DNA of 64,000 nucleotides from Rhizobium acidisoli (GTDB lineage Bacteria > Pseudomonadota > Alphaproteobacteria > Rhizobiales > Rhizobiaceae), in assembly GCF_002531755.2 (NCBI RefSeq), contig NZ_CP034998.1:1612001-1676000 (forward strand), written 5' to 3'. The notes under the pieces were generated by a model that saw nothing but the letters and a program-made list of their open reading frames with translations, did no database searches and was not told the origin of the DNA. The position numbers and the translations under genes are program-made. The stretch's first letter is position 1. Each line of letters opens with the position of its first letter. Shown here piece by piece: positions 1-11,275 of the stretch.

Positions 1-195
1 TCGGCATAAACCTTGTTTGTCTGCCGATTGGAATGTTTTCCTTGCTTTTGTGCCGAACGGAATGTATGGGCAGCGGCATTCCACACGTAAGGCATGGGAT
101 TATCCGGGAGAAATCCGGATCGTTCCGCCCGGTGGCATTCTCGAAGAGGATGCTGTTCGCCTTGCGGAGGTTCAACCGGAAAAGGATACAAAGGC
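1..195 (+). promoter_or_regulatory. rpsB leader region
   Basis: This is untranslated sequence ahead of rpsB. A possible rhizobial sigma-70 promoter is CTTGCT at 41-46 with a TATGGG-like -10 at 65-70 (18-nt spacer), which would leave a leader of about 120 nt. A purine-rich GGAAAAGGA at 179-187 is the ribosome binding site. Reading frames that cross this stretch look like out-of-frame noise. The promoter call is weak because the -10 is poor. Confidence 0.3.
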
Positions 196-963
196 ATGGC
201 ATTGCCCGATTTCTCTATGCGCCAGCTTCTCGAAGCAGGCGTCCACTTCGGCCACCAGACGCACCGCTGGAACCCGAAGATGAAGCCGTACATCTTCGGC
301 GATCGTAACAACATCCACATCATCGACCTGGCCCAGACCGTTCCGATGCTGTCGCGCGCCCTGCAGGTCGTCAGCGACACCGTTGCCCGCGGCGGCCGCG
401 TTCTCTTCGTCGGCACCAAGCGCCAGGCGTCCGAGATCATCGCCGACAGCGCCAAGCGTTCGGCCCAGTACTACGTCAACTCGCGCTGGCTCGGCGGCAT
501 GATGACGAACTGGAAGACGATCTCCAACTCGATCCAGCGCCTGCGCAAGCTCGATGAGATCCTCAACGGCGAAGCCCAGGGCTTCACCAAGAAGGAACGC
601 CTGAACCTCGAGCGCGAGCGTGAAAAGCTCGACAAGGCTCTCGGCGGTATCCGCGATATGGGTGGCACTCCGGACCTGATGTTCATCATCGACACCAACA
701 AGGAAAAGATCGCGATCGACGAAGCCAAGCGCCTCGGCATCCCGGTCGTCGCCATCATCGACTCGAACTGCGACCCGGACCTGATCGACTATCCGATCCC
801 GGGCAACGACGACGCATCGCGCGCCATCGCTCTTTACTGCGAGCTGATCTCCCGCGCCGCCATCGACGGCATTGCGCGTCAGCAGAGCTCTTCCGGCCGC
901 GATCTCGGCGCATCCTCCGAAGTTCCGGTCGAGCCGGCTCTCGAAGAAGCAGCCGAAGGCTGA
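196..963 (+). CDS. rpsB: 30S ribosomal protein S2
   Basis: Ribosomal protein S2 of the small subunit, 255 aa. The N-terminus carries the family motif [19 protein letters not shown] at about residues 11-29, and [11 protein letters not shown] lies mid-protein. The frame is open further upstream, but the ATG at 196 gives the canonical S2 N-terminus ([10 protein letters not shown]) and follows GGAAAAGGA by about 8 nt, so I chose it. The next gene is tsf, a classic rpsB-tsf pair, here with a 239-nt gap that could hold an attenuator or a second promoter. The C-terminus is an acidic Glu/Ala tail. Confidence 0.97.
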
Positions 964-1202
964 TGAAAGCCGGCGGATCGAAAGCTCCGCCAAAGCTTGC
1001 ATGACTGGGAAAGGCCGCTCGCGACTCATCGAAGTTCGGCGGCCTTGCCTGTTTCAGGGCGAGGGCATCAGGCTCTTTGCCAGATAAGTTTCGTTATGAC
1101 GCGTCTTCATCACGCTGTCATACATACAGGTACATTTCGTGCCTCAATCCGGTGCCGCGCCGCGCTTTGCGGCCCACCGTATGAACCGACAAGAGGAAGC
1201 TA

Positions 1203-2129
1203 ATGAGCGAGATTACGGCTGCAATGGTGAAGGAACTGCGCGAAAAGACCGGCGCAGGCATGATGGACTGCAAGAAGGCTCTTGCTGAAACCGGCGGCGA
1301 CATGGAAGCGGCGATCGACTGGCTGCGCGCCAAGGGCATCGCCAAGGCCGACAAGAAGTCGGGCCGCACCGCTGCCGAAGGCCTCATCGGCGTTTCGAGC
1401 CAGGGCACCAAGGCCGTTGTCGTCGAAGTCAATTCCGAAACCGACTTCGTCGCCCGTAACGATGCCTTCCAGGATCTCGTCCGCGGCATTGCCAAGGTTG
1501 CCGTCTCCACAAACGGCAGCGTCGACGCCGTTGCGGCTGCGACCTACCCGGCCTCCGGCAAGTCGGTTTCCGACACGATCAAGGACGCGATCGCAACGAT
1601 CGGCGAGAACATGAACCTGCGCCGCTCGGTCGCGCTCTCCGTCGAGGACGGCGTCGTCGCCACCTATATCCACAATGCTGTTTCCGACGGCCTCGGCAAG
1701 CTCGGCGTTCTCGTCGCGCTGAAGTCGACCGGCGACAAGGAAGCCCTGAACGCAATCGGCCGCCAGGTCGCCATGCACATCGCTGCGACCGCACCGCTGG
1801 CGATCCGCCCCGAGGAAGTCGATGCCGCCGTCGCCGAGCGCGAGCGCAACGTCTTCATCGAGCAGTCGCGCGCTTCCGGCAAGCCTGATAACATCATCGA
1901 GAAGATGGTCGATGGCCGCATGCGCAAGTTCTTCGAAGAAGTCGCCCTTCTCTCGCAGGCTTTCGTCATCAATCCGGATCTGACCGTCGCAGCCGCCGTC
2001 AAGGAAGCTGAAAAGGCCGTCGGCGCGCCGATCGAAGTCGCCGGCATGGCCCGCCTTCTGCTCGGCGAAGGCGTCGAGAAGGAAGAAACCGATTTCGCAG
2101 CCGAAGTTGCGGCTGCCGTCAAGGGTTGA
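1203..2129 (+). CDS. tsf: Elongation factor Ts
   Basis: EF-Ts, the guanine nucleotide exchange factor for EF-Tu, 308 aa, the usual length for this class. The N-terminal UBA-like module (residues 1-50, with [13 protein letters not shown]) is followed by the EF-Tu-contacting core with TDFVARN at residues 80-86. The start is set by AGAGGAAG 5 nt upstream of the ATG. It lies downstream of rpsB and upstream of pyrH, the widespread rpsB-tsf-pyrH-frr order that couples translation factors to UMP kinase and ribosome recycling. Confidence 0.97.
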   Translation: MSEITAAMVKELREKTGAGMMDCKKALAETGGDMEAAIDWLRAKGIAKADKKSGRTAAEGLIGVSSQGTKAVVVEVNSETDFVARNDAFQDLVRGIAKVAVSTNGSVDAVAAATYPASGKSVSDTIKDAIATIGENMNLRRSVALSVEDGVVATYIHNAVSDGLGKLGVLVALKSTGDKEALNAIGRQVAMHIAATAPLAIRPEEVDAAVAERERNVFIEQSRASGKPDNIIEKMVDGRMRKFFEEVALLSQAFVINPDLTVAAAVKEAEKAVGAPIEVAGMARLLLGEGVEKEETDFAAEVAAAVKG

Positions 2130-2157
2130 TCTTCCAGCCATAATTGGGAAAACAACA

Positions 2158-2184
2158 GGGGCATCGCGTGACAACGCGGTGCCC
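2158..2184 (+). other. Hairpin between tsf and pyrH
   Basis: Arms 2159-2169 and 2174-2184 form an 11-bp stem (GGGCATCGCGT with ACGCGGTGCCC, one T-G pair) with a GACA tetraloop. No T tract follows, so it is a weak intrinsic terminator at best. It could instead partially attenuate or protect the tsf transcript upstream of pyrH. Function is inferred from position only. Confidence 0.45.
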
Positions 2185-2225
2185 TTCGTGTATCGGGCAT
2201 TCACGGCAATTTACGAGGAGCCAAG

Positions 2226-2948
2226 ATGTCTTTAGAGCCTGTCTATAAACGCGTTCTACTCAAGGCTTCCGGCGAAGCGCTCATGGGTAGCCAGGGTTTC
2301 GGGATCGATGTTGCGGTGGCGGACCGCATTGCATCCGATATCGCCGAAGCAAGGCATATGGGCGTGGAAGTCGGCGTCGTCGTCGGTGGCGGCAATATTT
2401 TCCGCGGTGTCGCGGTCGCATCCAAGGGCGGTGACCGGGTCACCGGCGACCACATGGGCATGCTCGGCACCATCATCAATGCGCTGGCGCTGGCGACCTC
2501 GCTGCGCAAGCTCAACATCGATACGGTGGTACTTTCGGCCATCTCCATGCCCGAGATCTGCGAAAGCTTTTCGCAGCGCGCGACCCTCTATCACCTCTCG
2601 ATGGGACGTGTGGTGATCTTTGCCGGCGGCACCGGCAACCCCTTCTTCACCACCGATTCGGCCGCAGCGCTGCGCGCCGCCGAAATGGGCGCGCAAGCGA
2701 TCTTCAAGGGCACGCAGGTGGACGGCATCTACACCGCCGACCCGAAGAAATATCCCGATGCGACCCGGCTCGACCGCCTGACGCACCAGGAAGTGCTGGA
2801 CAGGGGGCTTGCGGTAATGGACGTTGCCGCCGTGGCGCTCGCCCGGGAGAATTCCATTCCGATCATCGTCTTCTCGATCCACGAGAAAGGCGGTTTTGCT
2901 GAAATCCTGACGGGCGGTGGCCTCAAGACCATCGTCTCCGACAACTGA
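2226..2948 (+). CDS. pyrH: Uridylate kinase (UMP kinase)
   Basis: Phosphorylates UMP to UDP with ATP in pyrimidine nucleotide synthesis; a hexameric amino-acid-kinase-fold enzyme in the cytoplasm. It is 240 aa, typical for bacterial PyrH. Visible motifs are KRVLLKASGEALMG at residues 8-21 (phosphate-binding loop), GGGNIFRG at 54-61 and DHMGMLGTIINALAL at 75-89. GAGGAG lies 6 nt before the ATG. It is followed by frr after 63 nt. Confidence 0.97.
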   Translation: MSLEPVYKRVLLKASGEALMGSQGFGIDVAVADRIASDIAEARHMGVEVGVVVGGGNIFRGVAVASKGGDRVTGDHMGMLGTIINALALATSLRKLNIDTVVLSAISMPEICESFSQRATLYHLSMGRVVIFAGGTGNPFFTTDSAAALRAAEMGAQAIFKGTQVDGIYTADPKKYPDATRLDRLTHQEVLDRGLAVMDVAAVALARENSIPIIVFSIHEKGGFAEILTGGGLKTIVSDN

Positions 2949-3011
2949 TATAGACTGCGCCGCCTTTGTCAGGCGCAGCCATCGCGACGCGCTTTATACG
3001 GGAGCATCGAC

Positions 3012-3572
3012 ATGACTGAAGGTATCGACATCAAGGAACTGAAGCGCCGCATGGACGGCGCGGTTTCCGCATTCAAGAGCGACATCGCATCGCTGCGCAC
3101 CGGCCGCGCTTCGGCCAACATCCTCGATCCGGTCACGATCGAGGCCTATGGTTCGCGCATGCCGCTGAACCAGGTCGCCAACATCACCGTGCCCGAGCCG
3201 CGCATGCTGTCGGTTTCCGTCTGGGACAAGTCGATGGTCAGCGCCGTCGAGCGCGGCATTCGCGAATCCAATCTCGGCCTCAACCCGATCGTCGACGGCC
3301 AGAGCCTGCGCATTCCGCTGCCCGAACTGAACGAGGAGCGCCGCAAGTCGCTCGTCAAGGTGGCTCATGATTATGCCGAAAAGAGCAAGGTCGCGATTCG
3401 CCATGTTCGCCGTGACGGTATGGACGGCCTTAAGAAGGCCGAAAAGGATAGCGTAATCGGCCAGGACGAGGGCAGGGCGCAGTCGGAACGTGTACAGAAG
3501 ATGACCGACGAGACGATTTCCGAAATCGACCGCTTGCTTGGCGAGAAGGAAAAGGAAATCATGCAGGTCTAG
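3012..3572 (+). CDS. frr: Ribosome recycling factor
   Basis: RRF splits post-termination ribosomes together with EF-G. At 186 aa it matches the family length. The N-terminal helix with the [14 protein letters not shown] segment (about residues 30-43) and the C-terminal basic helix region ([19 protein letters not shown]) are characteristic. It lies between pyrH and uppS, as in many proteobacteria. The start follows GGGAG in the run-up to the ATG. Confidence 0.97.
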   Translation: MTEGIDIKELKRRMDGAVSAFKSDIASLRTGRASANILDPVTIEAYGSRMPLNQVANITVPEPRMLSVSVWDKSMVSAVERGIRESNLGLNPIVDGQSLRIPLPELNEERRKSLVKVAHDYAEKSKVAIRHVRRDGMDGLKKAEKDSVIGQDEGRAQSERVQKMTDETISEIDRLLGEKEKEIMQV

Positions 3573-3609
3573 TGGATCTGTGCCTTTGCCTGGAAAGACC
3601 GGACGGGAA

Positions 3610-4353
3610 ATGTCGGAATCTGTATTTGTGACTGTGCCAGAGCATGTTGCCATCATCATGGACGGCAATGGCCGTTGGGCCAAGCAGCGCGGCCTGCCGC
3701 GCACGATGGGCCATCGCAAGGGCGTCGAGGCGGTCCGCGAGACAGTGCGCGCCGCCGGCGCGGCCGGCATAAAATATCTGACCCTCTTTGCTTTCTCCTC
3801 GGAGAACTGGCGCAGGCCGGAGGCCGAGGTCTCCGACCTGCTTGGTCTGCTCAAGGCTTTCATCCGGCGTGACCTTGCCGAGCTTCATCGCCAGAATGTG
3901 CGGATCAAGGTGATCGGCGACCGCCACAGCCTGCGCAACGACATTCTCGGCCTGCTGCTCGAGGCGGAGGAAACGACCAAGGACAATACGGCGCTGACGC
4001 TGGTCATCGCTTTCAACTACGGCTCGCGCGACGAGATCTCGCGGGCTGTGGTGAGCCTGGCGAGGGACGTCGAGGCCGGCCGCCTGAGGGCGCAGGATAT
4101 CACGCCCTCGCTGATCAACGCGCGTCTCGATACGGCCGGTATTCCCGATCCGGACCTCATCATCCGCACCAGCGGCGAGGAGCGGCTTTCCAACTTCCTC
4201 CTCTGGCAGGCCGCCTATTCGGAATTCATCTTCGTTCCGGAATATTGGCCGGATTTCAGCCCCGAGATCTTCCGCTCGGCGCTGGAGAAATTCGCCTCCC
4301 GCGACCGACGCTTCGGCGGCCTGTCGTCGCAGGCAGCCGCGGTCGGCACCTGA
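3610..4353 (+). CDS. uppS: Undecaprenyl diphosphate synthase (isoprenyl transferase)
   Basis: A cis-prenyltransferase that builds undecaprenyl diphosphate, the lipid carrier for peptidoglycan and O-antigen, from FPP and IPP; 247 aa. [17 protein letters not shown] (residues 12-28) contains the catalytic Asp of the MDGNGRW motif, and [15 protein letters not shown] in the C-terminal third is the second substrate signature. The frame is open upstream to 3538, inside frr, but the ATG at 3610 gives the family N-terminus. Its stop TGA overlaps the cdsA ATG, which implies translational coupling. Confidence 0.95.
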   Translation: MSESVFVTVPEHVAIIMDGNGRWAKQRGLPRTMGHRKGVEAVRETVRAAGAAGIKYLTLFAFSSENWRRPEAEVSDLLGLLKAFIRRDLAELHRQNVRIKVIGDRHSLRNDILGLLLEAEETTKDNTALTLVIAFNYGSRDEISRAVVSLARDVEAGRLRAQDITPSLINARLDTAGIPDPDLIIRTSGEERLSNFLLWQAAYSEFIFVPEYWPDFSPEIFRSALEKFASRDRRFGGLSSQAAAVGT

Positions 4354-5183
4354 TGCAGCAGGAATTGAAGCTCCGCATCGTTTCAGGCCTGATTCTTGCG
4401 GTGATCGTTCTTGCCGCCACCTGGTATGGCGGATTTGCCTTCCGCATCCTGGCGGCCGTGATCGGCCTGCTGATCTATTATGAATGGTCGACAATAACCG
4501 GCGTCGCGCGTGATTGGGTCGCCAATGCCGTCGGCTGGATCGGTCAGGCGGCGATTGCCTTCCTCCTGCTTGTCGGCAGTTTCGAATTCGCAGCCGGCAT
4601 GCTGGCTGGTGTCACCGCCGTCGGCATAGCGCTGATCATCCTACACGGCACCAGCCGCTGGTTGCCGGTGGGCCTGTTTTATGCCGGTGCCACGGGCCTC
4701 GCGCTCGCCGCGATCAGAGGTGATGACCGGCCCGGCCTTTATGCCATGCTCTTCGTCTTTGCCGTCGTCTGGGCAACCGACATCCTTGCTTATTTCGTCG
4801 GCAGGGCGCTTGGCGGACCGAAGCTTGCCCCTTCGATCTCGCCGGGAAAGACATGGTCGGGGGCAATCGGCGGCGCCGTTTCGGCGGTCGTAGCCGGCGT
4901 CGTACTCATCCACTTTCTCCTTCCTGGCACTGAAATCATCGCTGCCGTTGCGGCACTCGTTCTCTCGGTTTGCAGCCAGTCGGGAGATCTGTTTGAATCC
5001 TTCATCAAGCGGAAATTCGGTGTCAAGGATTCAAGCCGTCTCATTCCTGGTCATGGCGGCGTCATGGACCGTGTCGACGGACTGATTTTCGCCTGTTTTT
5101 CGGCGTTCTTGCTAGCTGGATTATTTTCCCTGATAAAGGGGACTGCGATGACGTCGCTCGGCGCGGCCTTGTTCGGCCTTTGA
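4353..5183 (+). CDS. cdsA: Phosphatidate cytidylyltransferase
   Basis: Makes CDP-diacylglycerol from CTP and phosphatidic acid at the inner membrane; it feeds phospholipid synthesis. It is 276 aa with about seven hydrophobic segments. The CDS-family signature is clear near the C-terminus: SGDLFESFIKRKFGVKDSS followed by IPGHGGVMDRVDG. The ATG overlaps the uppS stop codon (ATGA-type), so the earlier in-frame ATG at 4245 inside uppS was rejected. It sits between uppS and rseP, the standard envelope-operon order. Confidence 0.95.
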   Translation: MQQELKLRIVSGLILAVIVLAATWYGGFAFRILAAVIGLLIYYEWSTITGVARDWVANAVGWIGQAAIAFLLLVGSFEFAAGMLAGVTAVGIALIILHGTSRWLPVGLFYAGATGLALAAIRGDDRPGLYAMLFVFAVVWATDILAYFVGRALGGPKLAPSISPGKTWSGAIGGAVSAVVAGVVLIHFLLPGTEIIAAVAALVLSVCSQSGDLFESFIKRKFGVKDSSRLIPGHGGVMDRVDGLIFACFSAFLLAGLFSLIKGTAMTSLGAALFGL

Positions 5184-5220
5184 TGACGCGGCAGCCTGAC
5201 GGAAGGAACTGATAGAAGTG

Positions 5221-6345
5221 ATGGCCGATATATACACATTCCTGATGGGGAATATCGTCACCTTCATCCTCGTGCTCTCGCTGCTCGTCTTCGTGCACGA
5301 GATGGGCCACTACCTCGTCGGGCGCTGGAGCGGCATCCGCATCCTTGCCTTTTCCGTCGGTTTCGGTCCCGAGATATTCGGCTTCAACGACCGCCACGGA
5401 ACACGCTGGAAGATCTCGGTGATCCCGCTTGGCGGTTACGTCCGGTTCTTTGGTGACGAGGACGCCTCGAGCAAGCCCGACAGCGACAAGCTCGCCGCCA
5501 TGTCCGAAGAGGACAGGGCGCGCTCCTTTGCCGGGGCAAAGCTGTGGAAACGTGCAGCGACGGTCGCAGCCGGCCCGATCGCCAATTTCCTGCTGGCGAT
5601 TGCCATCTTTACCCTTCTTTTCTCGATCTACGGCCGTTCGGTCGCCGATCCCGTCGTTTCCGAAGTCACGCCGGATGGTGTGGCGGCGGCCGCCGGCATC
5701 CTTCCGGGCGATCTCCTGGTCGCCATCGACGGCGGCAAGGTCGAGACCTTCGACGACGTGCGCCGCTATGTCGCCATCCGACCGAGCCAGCAGATCGTGG
5801 TCACCATCGAGAGGGGCGGCCAGAAGCTGGACTTGCCGATGGTGCCGCAACGCGTCGACAGGACCGACCAGTTCGGCAACAAGATCGAAGTCGGCCAGAT
5901 CGGTATCGTCACCAGCAAGGAAGTCGGCAATTTCCGCCTGCAGACGTACACGCCGCTCCAGGCGCTGCGCGAAAGTGTGATCGAAACCCGGGATATCGTC
6001 ACCGGCACATTCAAATATATCGGCAATATTTTCCGCGGTACGATGCGGGCCGATCAACTGGGTGGGCCGATCCGCGTTGCGCAAGCCTCGGGCCAGATGG
6101 CTTCGCTTGGGATAGGGGCAGTGTTGCAGCTTGCCGCCATGCTTTCAGTTTCGATAGGATTGCTTAACCTGATGCCGGTTCCGGTACTTGATGGCGGCCA
6201 CCTGATGTTCTATGCGGTGGAAGCGGTCAGAGGAAAACCGCTGGGCGCCAAGGCTCAGGAAATCGCATTTCGCATTGGCTTGGCCATGATACTAACATTG
6301 ATGGTTTTCACGACCTGGAACGACGTTGGCGCGATCAGAGGGTAA
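5221..6345 (+). CDS. rseP: Site-2 zinc metalloprotease RseP/MmpA
   Basis: An inner-membrane site-2 protease performing regulated intramembrane proteolysis, for example of anti-sigma factors or remnant signal peptides. It is 374 aa. The zinc site HEMGH is at residues 26-30 in the first membrane helix, a PDZ-like region spans roughly residues 120-205, and the second catalytic motif NLMPVPVLDGGH sits in a late transmembrane helix. A GTG directly before the ATG is an alternative start one codon earlier. It lies immediately upstream of bamA, as in most proteobacteria. Confidence 0.93.
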   Translation: MADIYTFLMGNIVTFILVLSLLVFVHEMGHYLVGRWSGIRILAFSVGFGPEIFGFNDRHGTRWKISVIPLGGYVRFFGDEDASSKPDSDKLAAMSEEDRARSFAGAKLWKRAATVAAGPIANFLLAIAIFTLLFSIYGRSVADPVVSEVTPDGVAAAAGILPGDLLVAIDGGKVETFDDVRRYVAIRPSQQIVVTIERGGQKLDLPMVPQRVDRTDQFGNKIEVGQIGIVTSKEVGNFRLQTYTPLQALRESVIETRDIVTGTFKYIGNIFRGTMRADQLGGPIRVAQASGQMASLGIGAVLQLAAMLSVSIGLLNLMPVPVLDGGHLMFYAVEAVRGKPLGAKAQEIAFRIGLAMILTLMVFTTWNDVGAIRG

Positions 6346-6542
6346 ACGCGCAAAGCAAGGGAATTACTATTTATTTACGATGTTTCAAGGCTGTAGTGGC
6401 GAATGGGTCACGCTTCGAAATGAAGTAAACAGAAATTAACGACCTCCCTTGCTTGTATGTCAAAAGCGGGTAAAACGACACACGTGACCGGAATCGGGTT
6501 TTCCTGAGGCCGGGGACGAGGGAAAAAAAGGTAATAGGTGAA

Positions 6543-8882
6543 ATGAAGGCTGGTTCAAAGTTTTTGAACGCAGTATCGGCGGTTGCGCTGTCTGCTAGTG
6601 TTGTTGCTTCGGGCGCAGGTGCTTTGACGTTCGTTTCCGCTACCGCCGCCGAGGCCGCGGTCATCCAGCGCATTGATGTGCGCGGCGCAAGCCGCGTCGG
6701 CGCGGAAGCGGTCCGGTCGAACCTCACCATCGCTCCCGGAAAGAGCTTTTCGAACACCGATATCGATGAATCGGTCAAGCAGCTCTACGGGACGGGTTAC
6801 TTCTCCGACGTGAAGATCTCGGTCTCCGGAAGCACGCTTGTCGTCAACGTCCAGGAAGCCCAGCTCGTCAATCAGGTCGTCTTCAACGGCAATCGCAAGA
6901 TCAAGGACGACAAGCTCGCGACCATCGTCCAGACGCATGCTGCCGGCCCCTACAGCGACACCCAGATCCAGTCCGACATTCAGTCGATCAAGGAAGCCTA
7001 CGCCGCCACCGGCCGCAGCGAAGTTGAAGTCACGACGCAGGTCGTGCCGCTCGGTGAAGGCCGCGTCAACTTGGCCTTCGTCATCAACGAAGGCGATCGC
7101 ACTAAGATCGATTCGATCAACTTCGTCGGCAACAATGCCTACAGCGCCGGCCGCCTGGCTGCTGTCATCAACACCAAGCGTTCGAACTTCCTGTCGTTCC
7201 TGACCCGCAAGGATGTCTATAACGAAGACAAGCTCCATGCCGACGAGGAAGCGCTGCGCCAGTTCTATTATAATCGTGGCTATGCCGACATGCGCATCGT
7301 CTCTTCCGATGCCACCTTCGACGACGCGACCAACAAATACACGCTCACCTTCAATATCGAGGAAGGCCAGCGTTACGACTTCGGTCCGGTGACCGTCCAG
7401 TCGACCGTTGAAGGCGTCGGCTCCGAGCAGCTGCAGCCGCTCGTGCGCACCCACGAAGGTCATGTCTACAACGCCAAGGAAGTGCAGAAGTCGATCGAGG
7501 CGATCTCCGATCAGGTCGCATCTGCCGGTTATCCCTTTGCGCGCGTCACGCCGCGCGGTAACCGCGACCTCAACAACAATACGATCGGTGTCGAATATCT
7601 GGTCGACCAGGGCGAGCGCGCCTATGTCGAGCGTATCGAAATCCGTGGCAACAGCCGCACGCGCGACTACGTCATCCGCCGCGAATTCGATATGAGCGAA
7701 GGCGACGCCTTCAACCAGCAGATGATCACCAAGGCCAAGCGCCGCCTCGAAGCGCTGGGTTACTTCTCCTCCGTCAACATCTCCACCCAGCCGGGCAGCT
7801 CGCCGGATCGCGTCGTGGTGGTCGTCGACGTGCAGGATCAGTCCACAGGTTCGTTCGGTGTCGGCGCCGGTTATGCCGCCGGCGGCGATGGCCTGCTGCT
7901 TGAAGCCTCCATCGAAGAAAAGAACTTCCTCGGCCGCGGTCAGTACATCCGCATCTCGGCCGGCGGCGGTCAGGAAGGTTCGCGCGCCTACGGCGTCAGC
8001 TTCACCGAGCCCTATTTCCTCGGCTATCGTCTGGCCGCAGGCTTCGACGTCAACCACAGCGAAACGTCGAGCAACGACAATTACGACTACGAGGAAACCA
8101 GCGTCGTCCTGCGCGTCACCGCGCCGATCACCGAAGACCTGGCGACGACCTTCCGCTATAACTACAAGCAGATGAAGTATGATGCGGACAGCAGCGATCT
8201 TTCCGATCTGTCAGCTCCGTATCAGCACCTCGTTGAAGACAGCCCGTGGACGCGCTCTTCGATCTCGCAGACGCTGACCTACAACACGCTGGATGACACC
8301 GTCCTGCCGCGCGAAGGCATCTACGCGACGGCGACGCAGGAACTGGCCGGCCTCGGCGGCGACTCGCAGTTCTACAAGATCTACGGCAAGGCCCGTTATT
8401 ACCGTCTGCTCGCTGACGATGCCGATATCATCGGCTCGGTTTCTGCTTCGGCGGGTTATGTCATCGGCCTCGGCGACCATCTGAATGTCTTCGATCAGTT
8501 CACCCTGACCAACGGCGATATTCGTGGCTTTGAAAACAAGGGCATCGGCCCGCGCGTTTCCGGCACCAATGACGATCCGCTGGGTGGTACGACGTATTTC
8601 ACCGCTTCGGCCGAAGCGACCTTCCCGATGCCGGGCTTCCCGCGTGACTTCAACCTGCGCGGCGCGGTCTTCGCCGATGCCGGCACGCTGTTCGGCAATG
8701 ACGTTGACCTGAGGGGCGACGGCATTGACGGCGAAGATGCCTCTCTGCGCGCTTCCGTCGGCGTCGGCGTCGTCTGGCAGTCTCCCTTCGGTTCATTGCG
8801 CCTGGATTACGCGATCCCGGTTCTCAAGGAAGACTTCGACAAGACGCAGAACTTCAAGTTTGGCATCAACAACCAATTCTGA
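6543..8882 (+). CDS. bamA: Outer membrane protein assembly factor BamA
   Basis: The Omp85-family core of the BAM complex that folds beta-barrel proteins into the outer membrane. It is 779 aa, the family length. There is an N-terminal signal peptide of about 40 residues (hydrophobic stretch ending near TAAEAAV), then five POTRA domains to about residue 430 (repeating G.Y.....I patterns) and a C-terminal 16-strand barrel ending in an aromatic residue (NNQF), the usual outer-membrane signature. The start is preceded by a weak purine stretch, and 197 nt separate it from rseP. Confidence 0.95.
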   Translation: MKAGSKFLNAVSAVALSASVVASGAGALTFVSATAAEAAVIQRIDVRGASRVGAEAVRSNLTIAPGKSFSNTDIDESVKQLYGTGYFSDVKISVSGSTLVVNVQEAQLVNQVVFNGNRKIKDDKLATIVQTHAAGPYSDTQIQSDIQSIKEAYAATGRSEVEVTTQVVPLGEGRVNLAFVINEGDRTKIDSINFVGNNAYSAGRLAAVINTKRSNFLSFLTRKDVYNEDKLHADEEALRQFYYNRGYADMRIVSSDATFDDATNKYTLTFNIEEGQRYDFGPVTVQSTVEGVGSEQLQPLVRTHEGHVYNAKEVQKSIEAISDQVASAGYPFARVTPRGNRDLNNNTIGVEYLVDQGERAYVERIEIRGNSRTRDYVIRREFDMSEGDAFNQQMITKAKRRLEALGYFSSVNISTQPGSSPDRVVVVVDVQDQSTGSFGVGAGYAAGGDGLLLEASIEEKNFLGRGQYIRISAGGGQEGSRAYGVSFTEPYFLGYRLAAGFDVNHSETSSNDNYDYEETSVVLRVTAPITEDLATTFRYNYKQMKYDADSSDLSDLSAPYQHLVEDSPWTRSSISQTLTYNTLDDTVLPREGIYATATQELAGLGGDSQFYKIYGKARYYRLLADDADIIGSVSASAGYVIGLGDHLNVFDQFTLTNGDIRGFENKGIGPRVSGTNDDPLGGTTYFTASAEATFPMPGFPRDFNLRGAVFADAGTLFGNDVDLRGDGIDGEDASLRASVGVGVVWQSPFGSLRLDYAIPVLKEDFDKTQNFKFGINNQF

Positions 8883-8932
8883 TATCGGCAGTCCGGAACT
8901 GTAAGACTCAATTCCGTTCTGGAGCATTGCCG

Positions 8933-9997
8933 ATGGAGCAAAACGTTTTTTTTCTGCCCCATGAAGGTCTGAAGCTCGCTGAGCTGGCAGAGTTTCTTGG
9001 GGCGGAACTCGCCAATTCCGACCATGCCGATATCGTCGTCCGATCCGTGGCCCCGATCAACCGGGCGCGCGCCGGTGATGTCTGTTATATCCTGTCGCGT
9101 CGCAACCGCGATGAACTGGCGACATGCGAAGCCTCGGCGGTGATCTGCGACAAGGCGCTCGCCGATCTCGTCCCCCCGCATATCCCGATCATCCTGTCGT
9201 CCAATCCGCACGCCGCCTTCGCGATGGCGGGCGGCCTGTTTTATCCCGCCGCATTGCGTCCTGTGGTCTTTTCGGGTGAAGGCGAGATCGCGCCGAGCGC
9301 GGTGATCGATCCGAGCGCCAGGCTTGAAAAGGGCGTGATCGTCGAGCCGTTGGCCGTCATCGGCGCGCATGCCGAGATCGGCGAGGGTACCCGCATCGGC
9401 GCACATAGCCTCATCGGTCCAGGCGTCAAGATCGGCCGCGATTGTTCGATCGCAGCCGGCGCCAGCATTCTCTGCGCGCTGATCGGCAACGGCGTCATCA
9501 TCCATAACGGCGTTCGCATTGGCCAGGATGGTTTCGGTTATGCGCCGGGTCCGCGCGGCATGATCAAGATCGTCCAGATCGGCCGGGTGATCATCCAGGA
9601 TAAGGTCGAGATCGGCGCCAACACCACGATCGACCGCGGCGCCATGGATGATACGGTGATCGGTGAAGGCACCAAGATCGACAACCAGGTACAGATCGGC
9701 CACAACGTTCAGATCGGACGCCATTGCGCCATCGTCGCGCAGGTCGGCATCGCCGGCAGCACGAAGATCGGCAACGGCGTGCAGATCGGCGGCCAGGTCG
9801 GCATCAAGGGACATGTGACGATCGGTGACGGCGTGCAGATCGCTGCCAAAAGCGGTATCATGACCGATCTTGCCGCCGGCGGGCAATATGGCGGCGTACC
9901 GGCCCGTCCGCTAAAAGACTATCTGAGAGAGGCCGCACAACAAGTGTCCAAGTCAAAGTTGCGCGGTCGGAACCCTGGAGGCAAGGAAAATGACTGA
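8933..9997 (+). CDS. lpxD: UDP-3-O-acylglucosamine N-acyltransferase
   Basis: The third step of lipid A synthesis: N-acylation of UDP-3-O-acyl-glucosamine with a hydroxyacyl-ACP. It is 354 aa. The N-terminal uridine-binding domain (to about residue 105) is followed by a long left-handed beta-helix built from hexapeptide repeats (runs such as [17 protein letters not shown] and [19 protein letters not shown] containing the catalytic-type His). ATG at 8933 with GGAG at 8921-8924 is preferred over an in-frame TTG at 8927. The end overlaps fabZ by 8 nt. Confidence 0.95.
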   Translation: MEQNVFFLPHEGLKLAELAEFLGAELANSDHADIVVRSVAPINRARAGDVCYILSRRNRDELATCEASAVICDKALADLVPPHIPIILSSNPHAAFAMAGGLFYPAALRPVVFSGEGEIAPSAVIDPSARLEKGVIVEPLAVIGAHAEIGEGTRIGAHSLIGPGVKIGRDCSIAAGASILCALIGNGVIIHNGVRIGQDGFGYAPGPRGMIKIVQIGRVIIQDKVEIGANTTIDRGAMDDTVIGEGTKIDNQVQIGHNVQIGRHCAIVAQVGIAGSTKIGNGVQIGGQVGIKGHVTIGDGVQIAAKSGIMTDLAAGGQYGGVPARPLKDYLREAAQQVSKSKLRGRNPGGKEND

Positions 9998-10457
9998 AGA
10001 AGCCACGACAACGCTTTCTTCGGCGGACATCATCGAGATCATGAAGCTGCTGCCGCATCGTTACCCCTTCCTCATGGTCGATAAGATCATCGAGATCGAC
10101 GGCGACAACTCGGCGATCGGCATCAAGAATGTCACGGTGAACGAACCGCATTTTACCGGTCATTTTCCGGAAGCTCCGATCATGCCTGGCGTTCTCCTGA
10201 TCGAGGGTATGGCGCAGACCGCGGGTGCGATCTGTGCCAAGAAGGAAGGCCAGCCCGGCAACCTCGTCTACTTCATGACCATCGAGAATGCCCGCTTCCG
10301 CAAGCCTGTCGTTCCTGGCGACCGCGTCGAATTCCATGTCGCCAAGCACAAGCAGCGCGGCAATATCTGGAAATTCCATTGCGACGCCAAGGTCGACGGC
10401 GCCCTTGTCGCCGAAGCCGATATCGGCGCAATGATCGTTCGTAAGGAACAGGCATGA
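9990..10457 (+). CDS. fabZ: 3-hydroxyacyl-ACP dehydratase FabZ
   Basis: Dehydrates 3-hydroxyacyl-ACP in type II fatty acid synthesis, a hot-dog-fold enzyme of 155 aa. [14 protein letters not shown] at about residues 19-32 and the active-site region [19 protein letters not shown], with catalytic His and downstream Glu, are visible. It competes with LpxA/LpxD for hydroxyacyl-ACP, which fits its placement between them. It overlaps lpxD by 8 nt and lpxA by 4 nt (ATGA), so translation is tightly coupled. Confidence 0.96.
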   Translation: MTEEATTTLSSADIIEIMKLLPHRYPFLMVDKIIEIDGDNSAIGIKNVTVNEPHFTGHFPEAPIMPGVLLIEGMAQTAGAICAKKEGQPGNLVYFMTIENARFRKPVVPGDRVEFHVAKHKQRGNIWKFHCDAKVDGALVAEADIGAMIVRKEQA

Positions 10458-11272
10458 GCACTATTGCCGAAAGCGCCCGCATTCATCCGATGGCCGTCGT
10501 CGAAGACGGGGCTGTGATCGGTGAGGGCGTCAAGATCGGTCCCTTCTGCCATGTCGGGCCGCACGTCGTCCTGCATGAAAACGTCGAGCTCCTGTCGCAT
10601 GCTGTTGTCGCCGGCCGCACCGTGATCGGCAAGGGCACGCGCATCTTTCCGATGGCCGTCATCGGCGGCGATCCGCAGAGCGTGCATCACGGCGGCGAGG
10701 AGACGACGCTTTCGGTTGGCGCCAACTGCACGATGCGCGAAGGCGTGACGATGAACACCGGCACGGCCGATTTCGGCGGCCAGACGATCGTCGGCGACAA
10801 CAACCTTTTCCTTGCCAATTCCCACGTCGCGCATGACTGCAAGGTCGGCAATCACGTGATCATGTCGAACAACGTCATGCTCGCCGGCCATGTCGTCATC
10901 GAGGATCGCGTCATCCTGGGTGGCGGCTCGGCTGTTCACCAGTTCACCCGCGTCGGCCGTCAGGCCTTCGTCGGCGGGCTTTCGGCCGTGAGTTACGACG
11001 TCATTCCCTACGGCATGCTGAACGGCAATCCCGGTCTGCTGAGCGGCCTCAATGTCGTCGGCATGACCCGCGCCGGTGTCGACCGCGCCGTCATCCACAG
11101 GGTGCGCCGCGCCTATAAGTCGATCTTCGAAGGAACGGGCTCCGTCCGCGAAAACGCCGCCGCCATCCGCGACGAATATGCTGATTGCGAGCAGGCGGTC
11201 CAGATCCTCGACTTCATCGCCGCCGACAGCGACCGCGCTCTGTCCTCGCCGACCCGGGGGCAGAAGGGCTGA
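10454..11272 (+). CDS. lpxA: UDP-N-acetylglucosamine O-acyltransferase
   Basis: The first committed step of lipid A synthesis: transfer of a 3-hydroxyacyl chain from ACP to UDP-GlcNAc. It is 272 aa, slightly longer than E. coli LpxA but normal for rhizobia. Hexapeptide repeats run from residue 10 to about 190, including [19 protein letters not shown] with the catalytic His, followed by a helical C-terminal domain. It starts at an ATGA overlap with fabZ; lpxI begins 3 nt after its stop. Confidence 0.96.
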   Translation: MSTIAESARIHPMAVVEDGAVIGEGVKIGPFCHVGPHVVLHENVELLSHAVVAGRTVIGKGTRIFPMAVIGGDPQSVHHGGEETTLSVGANCTMREGVTMNTGTADFGGQTIVGDNNLFLANSHVAHDCKVGNHVIMSNNVMLAGHVVIEDRVILGGGSAVHQFTRVGRQAFVGGLSAVSYDVIPYGMLNGNPGLLSGLNVVGMTRAGVDRAVIHRVRRAYKSIFEGTGSVRENAAAIRDEYADCEQAVQILDFIAADSDRALSSPTRGQKG

Positions 11273-11275
11273 TCC

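Noticed and set aside
6555..8057. 500-aa open frame on the minus strand opposite bamA
   Set aside because: Same reasoning: antisense to a well-supported gene with codon-bias-driven openness and no domain.
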